This document shows, piece by piece, positions 22,861 through 32,440 of a stretch of 64,000 nt of DNA (position 1 is its first letter; every line of letters begins with the position of its first letter). The stretch comes from Sclerodactyla briareus (lineage: Eukaryota > Echinodermata > Holothuroidea > Dendrochirotida > Sclerodactylidae): positions 70,001 through 134,000 of the forward strand of contig JAODTK010000322.1 of NCBI GenBank assembly GCA_026419785.1. Reading direction: 5' to 3'. The notes below the pieces were generated by a model. That model was not told the DNA's origin. It made no database searches and saw nothing but the letters and a program-made list of their open reading frames with translations. Made by a program: the position numbers and the translations under genes.

Positions 22861-24090
22861 ATAACCCGTGCGACGCGATCTCGGGGTGTGCAGGTGGGTT
22901 GTGGTAGTCTTGTCCAAGACATCAGTTAGTAGGGTTTCTGTTGCTGGAAGTCAGGAGCTGAGGATATGCTTGATGAGGGTTTTATCGGATGACAATGACA
23001 TTGAGCATGATAACCTGTAATTCCAATGAGGATATAGTCGAAGGGACTGTGGAGCATACCTGTGTTATATGGACCGCATGGCTATTAATACATTAGAGTA
23101 AAACATGTCAATTTGAAATATCAATTGGAGTTCGAACTCATCACGTTTTTGTTTATGTACATTGATTGTTTCGGTTCAATGACATCACATGGGGAACCAA
23201 ATCAATCTCGTACATTGTGAATTATTCACCCACAGCAATGCTAATTTTTATTCACCCATGAGTAAATGTCGCTCCAAGGTGAAAGGAAGATTTGGATCAG
23301 ATGGTGCAAGTTTAATCCTCGGTATTAGCACTCTTTTTCCGGAGTGGTCACCAGATATCATTTCCGCATCTAAGACATGTTATGCATACGGCGGATAACC
23401 AATGATGTTGATGTCGAGGTTGCGTAATAGCATGATGACTGCACCAATCTTTAGGTAGAGGCCATGAGGAGGCATTTCAGATGGTGTGATGCTGTTGATG
23501 AATTCCATGGAGTAGTTTGTTGTTCCTCAACAGTATCACAGACAACCTTATCTGAACTGTAGTACGTGCGTTTCTCTCCATCTAATTTGTCGATGACTTG
23601 ATTATTGAGCAGGAGAGATTCATCATTTCTAGGTGTCAGGCCTTAGATCGTGCCACTTTGAAGCACAAACATTTGTAATGCATGGTCCAAACTGAATCAA
23701 AAGAATGAAGAAGCTAGGAAGTATCTATACTCAGAGATCTAAATGGGAGGAAGATTTTATGATTGCTATGATTTCCACTTTACTGATCAGAATTTTGTAA
23801 GCCAGATTATCATAGGAGGGGGGTGAGACCTATGTCATGTATGGGTGAAAGAAGTAAATTTTATATTTTGTTCTTTCAGTCTCATTAATATGAACAGAAG
23901 TCTTGGTGGTTTGCAGCATCTTCTATTAGACACAAAGTGCCAAGTTACCCTTCTTCCAACTGTTCGCATCCACTAACATATTGTTTGCTGGTATATCCAT
24001 AGAGCACAACTCCATGTGCAATGACCACTCCATGTGTACTGACGCCCTGAACTGTTGAAGTATTCTGGGTGCAATAGAGAACACAATTAA
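22861..24090. other. Non-coding stretch
   Basis: No coding or repeat signature was recognised; frames are under 70 residues and unassigned. Confidence 0.4.
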
Positions 24091-24138
24091 CAACTCAATC
24101 CAACATCACTGTTTGTAGAATGACTACTGGTTGACCTC

Positions 24139-24389
24139 CTCTTGACCTTAAGTAAACAAACTTCCCCTGTCCATAGCAGCTTCTGTGTGAAAGCTGGGTC
24201 TTAATGTAATCAATTTGCCCAGGGCAGTGAGCATTGTAGCAGCAGTATGAGAGCCCAATTAGGGCCAATTGGCGGTGCACTGTAGTATAGTGGAGTTGAT
24301 CTCTCGACCTCAAGTAAACAAACTTCCCCTGTCCATAGCAGCTTCTGTGTGAGAGCTGGGTCTTAACGTAAGCAATTTGCCCAGGGCAG
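24139..24389. repeat. 89-bp direct duplication (period 162 bp)
   Basis: 24139-24227 and 24301-24389 match almost base for base (from 'ctc(t/c)gacct(t/c)aagtaaac' to 'gcccagggcag'). The duplication keeps phase (162 bp is divisible by three), so a 191-residue minus frame (24670-24095) shows a repeated peptide block beginning CPGQI and ending YLRSR. I regard that frame as a by-product of the duplication, because no domain or conserved neighbour supports it. Confidence 0.8.
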
Positions 24390-24429
24390 CGAGACAGGTG
24401 GGCAGCAGCATAGAGGCCAATCGGATTTA

Positions 24430-24570
24430 TCCGTATACTCGAAATCCCCCGAGCGCGCCACGGAGACGGGAACGCAAAACTGGACGCGGGGAGGGGCGAC
24501 CCGCAACCGCGTGAATTCCACTGCGGCGCGAGACCCCGCCGTCGTTCGGAGAATAGTGCCGGACAGACAG
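24430..24570. other. GC-rich, CpG-dense patch
   Basis: About 140 bp that are visibly richer in G, C and CpG than the flanks ('gagcgcgccacgg', 'ggcgcgagaccccgccgtcg'), followed by a gaaagaaagaaag purine run (about 24570-24585). No box A/box B pair is present. It may be the body of an unrecognised repeat or a short CpG island; I cannot decide. Confidence 0.4.
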
Positions 24571-24589
24571 AAAGAAAGAAAGACAGATC

Positions 24590-26085
24590 AGAGAAAGAGT
24601 GGCGATTATAATCTAATAGCTCACAGTTTCTATACAATAAATACGCCCCAATCAGAACATTCCTGGTCAAGTCCTAACTGCCACCTGGTAACTGTTATCA
24701 TCATTCTTTTAAATGAATTAATGTTTTCGTCTCTGTACATTGGGCGACTGTCAGGGTATCAGATGGATCAAGTTGTGATCAGCATTACTTGTTGGAGTTG
24801 ACTGGATTGAGCTGAATGCGTTATTTTGATTAGAACAAAAACCAAGGCAGCGGGACCCGCGGGTGGGCAGGATGGGATATGGTGGACATTGCTAGCCTTG
24901 AAACCGCAGTCAATTAACACGTCCGGGGATTTCGTACTGTCTCATGTACAGCTTCCGCCAATCAAGTTCTTTTCGAAATGACCCTGACGTTGCTACTGGT
25001 GGTCCCTGTAGATCGTGTTAATACGGTTTCATATTGACTGTCAAATTCCCGAGCAAGATGGTTGGTTTCCTCGCTGGATTGAAATATTAAATCGGCTCTC
25101 ATGTAGCTCGAGTAGTTAAGAGAGATCGGTTGGTTCCATTCTGGCTGCTGTCAGTGACACGAAGCGCTGTACACTGCGAATTGACAACCTTGTCTCATAT
25201 CCTAATTTGTTAGTTGTTGGATAACAAAATGTTAAGTGTATTACCTATACCTCATTGCCTCGTATTGGCACGGTGTACCCCACATCATTCATCCACCGAC
25301 CCACCCGACTCTGCAGCGCCTCGCTCTGTTGTCCGTCGGTAAGCGGGAGGCCCCTCTTCCTAAGACTGTGATATACAGCGATGGAGCGCACTGCTCCGTG
25401 TATAATACATATTTTTTTTTACATTATTGCGGGAATATAACTTGTCAGTTCGGCTAAGAACGTCGTGATACAAAACGTCAACATATAACCATTAGAAGTA
25501 AACGATAAATTGCAGTTTATCACTTCTAGCTAGCTATTTACCTATCTATGGACCCCAGTTAGTTCCCAGACTCAAGGGGACTGATAAACGATCTGCTGCT
25601 AATCGTCAGTCTGCTCCTCGTAATTAGACCTAATCTCTCTGAAGTATGGCAGTGACGTTAAAACGGTAAGAGTTCACGTCAGTCATCAGCTAATTATCGT
25701 CGTTTTCGCTGCCGTGCTGTGTATTAGTTTTGCCAGTATCAATCCAGAGAGATCGACAAGTGCATGGAATCATTGCTTAATATTGAATTAGTGACATCGT
25801 GCTCCCATATGGTCATTATTGTAGTAATATGCGAGTACATATATAACAAGTGTACGGCTTGTAATATTCCATACATGCCTTGTATGATGTAGTTATTTGT
25901 GGATGTCGCCATTCATTGTAGTTGTCCGAACATTGAGAATCATTGCAAAAGTATATTCACTGATAAGATAATTGGAGAGGCACTTAAATAATGTAATGAT
26001 CATGTAAATATTGACGCTTGTTATATTTTTATTATTTTTTAAGTAGTAGTCAATTTATGTGTAAATCCTGATATTAGTACTGAGT
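24590..26085. other. Non-coding stretch
   Basis: No gene, SINE or inverted repeat was recognised. Confidence 0.4.
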
Positions 26086-26089
26086 CTGC

Positions 26090-26350
26090 CTGGGTTGTCA
26101 GATCCTCAGCGGTCTGAATGCTTGTTCTTATCAAGATGAAATTCAGTGTGTAGTTTTCTCATTATTTATACAGGAACCAGATCGTTTTGTTAACATCAGG
26201 TTCTTTAGGGAATTCATTAGACATGACATATGTTGACATAATGAGCGGTTACAGTTTCGCATTGTTTATGAGTCTGGAAATAGTTATCGGAGGAGTCAAA
26301 GGAATCAGTAAGCCTCCTGGCTTCCCGCTCATTTTACGTCGCCATGTCAA
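26090..26350 (+). repeat. Dispersed repeat family A, 3' part
   Basis: Has 'gatgaaattcagtgtgtagttttct' like the family block before the pyrimidine-rich segment, and ends with 'aaggaatcagtaagcctcct' (about 26299-26320), matching the family end. The middle is missing or diverged. Confidence 0.5.
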
Positions 26351-27677
26351 ACCTTTTCTCACTCCTGAATGCAAGGCAAGCAGTTCGTTCCCAATAATTG
26401 ATCCTATTTTGGTCCCAAATCTCGACACTCAGTACATGCTGTACGACCGCTAAATTTGACAACTGTGTACATTTGTACCATTAACTGCCACACTTGGGTA
26501 ATGCCTCACTTATAGCGTCGCGGCCAGAGCACAACGATTGTCTCTGTACAGTGGAAGTATATGCATATAAGGGTTTGATTTTTTTTTAATTGTTTTCATC
26601 TCGCAGTTATGGTATCTCATAGACGCAGTGCATGGTTCTGTTCAGAACTTCGAGACAAAGATGGTACTGGTATTCCCTCTCAAATGACAGTTCCTAACGA
26701 TCAGTTACGTCAACACTTCACTCCCGAAAAAAATCACTCGTAATGTGAATGGATACTAATAATGAGGTGGTGCTGGAATTCAAAGTTGTTGATGCTTGAT
26801 GTAACTGCCGCTCCCAATCCCTAGCCTTCGATGTATACATTAGTCGTTTCGGCAGTTTTACGTCATGTGAAGTGCATCCGTGGCTGCCTGAGTCACACAT
26901 TCTGTGACACATCATTTGGCTACATTCTGACAATCTCATATGAAGCAGTTGCAAATATAGCTGTACACAACGAATAAAGACGAATAAAGTCGAATCGGCA
27001 GTGAGTAGTTACTATTATACGAAGAAGGGTTTAGTATCGCTGTTATATACCCTCTAGATAGGTTGCGCTCAGCAAAAGCATCATTCATGATAGTTTCGGA
27101 CCTTTCCGGAGACGCTCTTGGCCTTCCTGTGGACCCATAGGTGTGCTGCCTGCTTTGTTGTGGAAACTAGCCCAATAGGAATTGATGAATCGACTGTAAT
27201 CTGAAGATCATAAACTGAACCATAGGCGTAGCTGACGATTTCAATTTCTCCCTAAAAAATACTTAATAGCACCGAAACTGGAGCTGTTTCACATTGCTGA
27301 TATACAGTACGAGACCATCGCAGGCTGCGGCAAGAAGGGAAGGTGGCCTCAGCGCTAAGATGAGAGCAGCCGGTGACATGATTATAAGAGTTTCACACCT
27401 TTTCCAAGTGGTTGTGCATAAAAACATTTGGAATTTCGTCGCTATAAATATAGAGCTGCATTATTGATCGCTGTCGCCGAAGTTGTTTGGTATTCAGATA
27501 AGCGGATCATACTCGGGCCTCCCAACACCTGAATATTTATCCGGCTTCACCAAGAGGCCTTGGTCGTCTCCCCACTGTAGCTATATGATCTATCCACTTC
27601 ATTCTCCGACATAATATCCTGCTTCTTAAACGTGATCAGCGATAGTAGTTTAGACCCGTGTTCGTAGTTTCCCCAGC

Positions 27678-27708
<31 letters not shown>

Positions 27709-28810
27709 ATATACACAGTGGGGTATATACCGAGTAAGCTCTAACAAATGCCCCCACGATATTGATTTTCTCTAGTCCCACCCAATTTTTTCTCCCGAGT
27801 GAACAATCTCAATATTAACGACATTTCATGGTCATTTATCATAGGATTCCTTCTTTCCGAAAAAACGAACCAACCAACGTAAGCACACCGCCACAATACA
27901 GCCACGTAGCTGGAGTCTGGAGTCACCTGACCATTGTTGAATTTTTTTCAACTCAAAGGTATTTACAGACCATGTTATGGTGATTTTAATTTTGAACCAA
28001 CAACTTCGGGGATACCAAAAAATTGTCCATTGTAATTTTTCTCTGAACAAAAATCCCATTGACCCTAGTCAAACTACCCAGTACCCGGCAACTCATCACT
28101 CTGAAGTACTTTGGTTTACCAATGTATTAAATTTGCTATAATAACCCTCTGTAATTTGAATATGAAAACCCCAAACTGAAATAACAATGCACCTATCTAC
28201 TGGTAATTTTCTACTCATGGAAAGAAAACTACACACTGTCCAACCTGTGATGCTTATGTACCTCCGTTTTCTCAGACACGGTTACCACCTTGCTGTGATA
28301 ATTGAATAATTACTTCATGGGACATTACAAATCATAATTATATAACACCACGACCAAACATAGAAATTCAACTTCAATAGGTTTGACTGAATTTGGTGCT
28401 TGCTATTGAGTACTTGACGGAGCACGCAAGAATACACCCCATTATGTTCGTTCCTCAGCACATGAACCTATACTGTCCGTCTGCCTATTGGCTGAACGGT
28501 TTAGTACACCACAATAAGATAGGATAGGGCTGTCATAATTTAGTAGAATTGAATCGCACACTACTCGTTTGTGTGGGGCTCATATATTTTTCAATAGACC
28601 GCACACTTTATTCAACTTTACAGCTTCAGAATGATGCCACAGACCAGAGGACTCCTAGGTCAGAGGAAATATGGATACAGGAGGCTGCAACGTTGAGGAA
28701 GCTGTTTCCATATGGGACATAGATGGTAATGATGCCACACACTAACACCGGTATGTAGATGATTTTTACTGTATTTGAATCCCCAGCAGGATCCTGTTGA
28801 TCGCCGATAG
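26351..28810. other. Non-coding stretch including a 27-G run
   Basis: No recognised gene. The uninterrupted G run at 27678-27704 is listed separately. A 78-residue minus frame (26718-26954) is unassigned. Confidence 0.4.
27678..27704 (+). repeat. Mononucleotide G run, 27 bases
   Basis: An uninterrupted run of 27 G, the longest in the window. The proline-run frame on the other strand (27547-27747) is just its translation. Confidence 0.95.
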
Positions 28811-28821
28811 TCATCTCTGAT

Positions 28822-28999
28822 AGGTAACATGATGGTGTGGGTTGTTAGCTGAAGATGGTCCAGGTTCGACCGAAAATTTCGACTGGAAATAAAATGAACA
28901 AAGCAAGAAATAGAGCACAACATCTTCTTCATCCTCTTGGTGCAATATTTTTCCTAACCAGATTCCTAATGGCTAACAACCCACACCATCATGCTACCT
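28822..28999. repeat. Inverted repeat, 28-bp arms, 122-bp loop
   Basis: 28822-28849 (aggtaacatgatggtg...) and 28972-28999 are reverse complements with 27 of 28 bases matching. The arms could form a hairpin or mark the ends of a small foldback element. The matching ends are inward of any obvious target duplication. A minus frame (28932-28660) spans one arm and the loop and is unassigned. Confidence 0.75.
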
Positions 29000-29009
29000 A
29001 TTGATTTTA

Positions 29010-30285
29010 AATTTTTTTTGTAAAGTGACGCGAATGGAATGTCATTCACGCAATCTGAAACCTAATAGTATTAATAACTACTGAATTGAATACGACTTGA
29101 CCTACAAGAATTGCGGTTTTGCTTGCCGAGAGAAATATGATAGTGGTTATGTTTGTCCTCTGGATACATCAATTCTCATGGTTCTTGGTACTTATATACT
29201 GCATACACGGTACACCCTTTCATCTTAAGAAACAGTGGCATATGTGAAGTGATCCGAATGGAATGTCAGTAACAAATTTCCCAAGAAAAAATATAGGAAA
29301 TAAACGTGAGTGTGATTTCCATGACGAAACTATCTATGTTCTTACAACTGAGGTGTAGTTGGTCAATGCTGCTAGTGATCGCGTTTTTTCGTACGTCAAT
29401 TCTCATGGATCTGGGCAAGCTGACATTAGCCAAATGAAAAAAAAAAACTCGCTCGTTGTGCCCAATGTGGTGAGCGGTAAGCATTGAGAGAAGTACAGTC
29501 GGTAGCGATGTTGATGCGATTCTTTCATAACACCAGTACGTAGTTTTCATCCTCAGAAATGATGTTGAGTTTTTTTTCTTCTGATAACGCCTGAATCTTT
29601 CAAAGTCATTTGCTACAATAATACCAGACACTTTCGTGGAGTTAGAGAAGCTCCATGGCTCCTCCAGCAGAGCTGTCTTCCTGCTCTAAATATGTACGGT
29701 GTCATGTTTATTACGTTTTTCACCTCTTCTTGGAAATCTACTCATCTCAGCTCAGGCCTCCATGAGTTATTACTCAGGAGTTTCTCCATGCCACTCAATT
29801 GCTGTAACTGGTAATCCTGGACGAATATATTGGAACAAAACTTGCAGGTCCGCAACTAACTACCTGTTGCAGCACAACCCTTTCCTCAATTTTGACCCAG
29901 GCTGTTCGTAATCTCATTCAACATCAGGAGCAGAGAGAGATTCTTCCCGAAATTATCCACTTCGGATCTCACTTGAAACTGATGTCAAAACTCCCTTTTT
30001 TCCTTTCTCGCTCAGGGCGAGTTATGTCGCTCGGACATCAATATCCCTGCTCGAGGCCCTATTATGTCTGCAGTTGAGGTGCTATGGGTATTGGGAGATA
30101 GATAGCTAGAACAGGCAGGCAGGAGTTATGCATTCAGGCAGGCAGATAGTTAGATAATACTTTATTGGAATCCTTTGGCAAGGAAAATACAAACCCAATG
30201 TGGCTGTTAAATCTCAGCATTCATCCAAGTAGGAACATAACATTTTCCTTCATCCTATTTCCACAGCTTACCAATACGCTGCATC
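29010..30285. other. Non-coding stretch
   Basis: Two related phrases, 'gaatggaatgtca', occur at about 29033 and 29257. The region 30100-30190 contains, on the minus strand, 'ccaataaagtattat', a possible polyadenylation signal (AATAAA) next to gcctgcctg repeats. No gene is certain. Confidence 0.4.
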
Positions 30286-30360
30286 AATGATCTCATCATG
30301 ATGTCGGTGATCTCATCATGATCTCGATGATCTCATCATGACGTCGGTTATCTCATTTCT
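30286..30360. repeat. Short tandem repeat, gatctcatcatga units
   Basis: About four copies of a 17-20 base unit containing 'gatctcatcatga(t/c)' followed by 'gtcggt' or a variant. Confidence 0.7.
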
Positions 30361-30609
30361 GATGTCCGCGAGGATACTCGCCTTGTGTCGTTTAAGACCA
30401 CCGGTCCTCTCCGCAATGCCGATGAGAATGATGGTAGTGACCATAGTCAAATACGCAAGGACGGGACACAGACGATGCGGACGATTGCTGACAAGGACGG
30501 ATCCCGTGAACAGGCATATGCTACGACAAATAGACAAAATAAATCTAACAACTGTATTCATTTCCGCTATTAGCCCACACTGCGCGAATGCTAGCACTTG
30601 AGCAAGCAC
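30316..30609 (-). other. Unassigned 97-residue frame with one likely membrane segment
   Basis: The frame has a hydrophobic stretch of about 20 residues ('VLAYLTMVTTIILIGIA', roughly residues 50-67) followed by a basic then charged tail. Upstream hydrophobic residues (about 20-40) could form another helix. A possible poly-A signal lies downstream on the same strand (about 30155). The opposite strand also carries an 87-residue frame over the same bases, and the C-terminus is made by the tandem repeat at 30286-30360, which weakens the case. I do not recognise a family. Confidence 0.2.
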
Positions 30610-30714
30610 GTTATGAGAACCTCGATGAGTGACAAACTATCCACATGCCATGCAAATGTCATTGTGGGGGGAGATGGTCAAAATCAAATTTTGCTTTTGT
30701 TTTGTGAAAATCTT

Positions 30715-30905
30715 GTGGAAACGGTAACTCGACTTCACCTGGGTGGATGAAGCCCGTATTTAGTATTTGGATCCCTATTATTTTGGGCATCACTTCTAAG
30801 GTCATCTGGGTCAACATACTCTAAGTTAATACCCTTGTGAACCCCACAAGTTTAGAATGCTTAGGACCAGTTAAGGAATCACTAAGTCTTCTTGCTTGTA
30901 TTCCT
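30715..30905 (+). repeat. Dispersed repeat family A, short degenerate copy
   Basis: Contains 'acggtaactcgacttcacctgggtggatgaagc' like the family start block, and ends in 'aaggaatcactaagtcttct' (about 30874-30893), like the family end. The middle is deleted. Confidence 0.55.
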
Positions 30906-31019
30906 GTTACCTTACACACATTAGTGGGAAAATGGTCAAATTATGGCCGAAAATAAGTTTTCATAGCAAGAATAAGTCCCCCATTGCAGAGCGAATTATA
31001 TTTAGTTACTTTTTTACTT

Positions 31020-31345
31020 ATTTGAACATTTGAACAGCTTTGTCACCATCCTGATCTCCAAATGTGAAATTGAGAGATTGTCAAAATCCCCAGTTCGAAT
31101 TCCAAGGATTTTCGCTCAAAATCCATACGTCTGTCTGTCGCAAGATAGCCTATGTAGGATGTTCAGAAATTCGAGGTCAAAGGTCATCGAGATCATGGAA
31201 ATTGACCAGTTTATCGGGACTATGCCACATGCAATGTTCAGGAATCTAGGTGGAAAGTTCGTCGGTTCATTCTAGTCAAAATGGTTATTTTGTAAGGGGT
31301 CAAGCAGCCCATACTCTTACAGAATAGATTGGATATTCATAAAAG
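31020..31345 (+). repeat. Dispersed repeat family C, second copy
   Basis: Shares with 9240-9680 the AGGTCAAAGGTCA-containing block and 'cttacagaatagattgga'. Positions 31174-31186 read AGGTCA-A-AGGTCA, the exact DR1 nuclear-receptor consensus arrangement. Confidence 0.55.
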
Positions 31346-32440
31346 TTGATCTCACTATTACCAATGACTTATATTACATATATGTTTATGAATGTATTGA
31401 ACAAGCACGCTCCACCCAAAGAAAAACGTGTCATAACGCAGCTTCAGCCTACTTGGTTTAACGATGAAATCAGTGCAATTGAAAAACGGAATTATGCCAA
31501 ACGATCAGGATGCAATATGTACCGACAGGCGCGCAATAGAGTAACTTGTTTTATTTAAATGCAAAAAGTATATTTCCAATGCCATTACTAAAACAAAGGC
31601 AACCCGAAGCTATATAGCGGCTCCTACGTGATGTTCGATCAATTAACACTAATATGAATACTCAGCATTCACCAAATTTCATTATGGTAACAATAATGAA
31701 ATACAAGAAAATGAGAATATTGCGATGCTTCAATGAATTCTTCACATCGGTATCTTCGCAAAATGTAACATTGAATGAACCACCAGGTGACATGATTTTA
31801 ATTTTAATGATTTAAACTAGTACGTTTCCATGTATGTTTCCCGGTTCATCAATGTTTCTTTGTATACCTTGAGGTTTCCTGTACTTTTGTACCAAATTGC
31901 CTGAAAATCCATTGGATTCCAGAGGCAGCCGGACTGGATGGATTATTAAAGCAGGCTGGACGTATTGTTTCCAAGATTAATCGGACAATATTATAAAAAC
32001 TTAAATATACAAGCGGGATCTTCCCAAGTAGTTGGAAATGTGGAGATGTAAAAACAGAAAAACTGCTTGTTATACAAAGGGGGGGGGGGGGGCACTTACC
32101 CCACGACATCCTGGCCTTGGGATGCCCATGTTGACCAATGTTTATTGAGTGATTAATAGTAGAATAGCATTGCTCAGGAGAATTAAATCATTTTTATAAT
32201 GCAGATACATTATTATATACTCTCAAGGGATATATTTTGCAATAGTAGCAATATGGAAAGGATTATTGATTGTAGATTCATACAGCAAGGGTCATAATGG
32301 GGGACAAAGAGTAGTGACTTATTCAATTGGCAAAATAATTCAAAAGAGATTAACAATGCTGTTATATCAATGTCTCAATGGAGTGACCCCGGATTATCTG
32401 AGTGAGTTGGATTCCACCTCTAATCCCTAACCTATGACTA
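31346..32440 (+). pseudogene. LINE (CR1/L2/jockey-like) relic: linker, RT fingers, C-terminus
   Basis: 'LNKHAPPKEKRVITQ' and 'PTWFNDEI' (31399-31465) are the linker after the endonuclease in CR1/L2-type LINEs. Further blocks in shifted frames are 'CFNEFF'-like sequence (about 31725-31745), 'GLDGLLKQAGRIVSKI' (about 31930-31980) and 'GIFPSSWKCGDV' (about 32010-32050), the fingers of the RT. A 14-G run (32079-32092) follows. Afterwards only the C-terminal domain is recognised: 'LYQCLNGVTPDYLSEL' (about 32358-32410). The palm with both catalytic blocks is missing between them. The copy is dead. Confidence 0.75.

Noticed and set aside
24095..24670. 191-residue gene on the minus strand
   Set aside because: Its internal repeat is a DNA duplication, it includes the GC-rich patch, and no domain is recognised.
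27547..27747. Proline-run protein; similar frames at 34633-34884, 40799-41008 and 59035-59403
   Set aside because: The runs come from mono-G/mono-C tracts and have no supporting domain.
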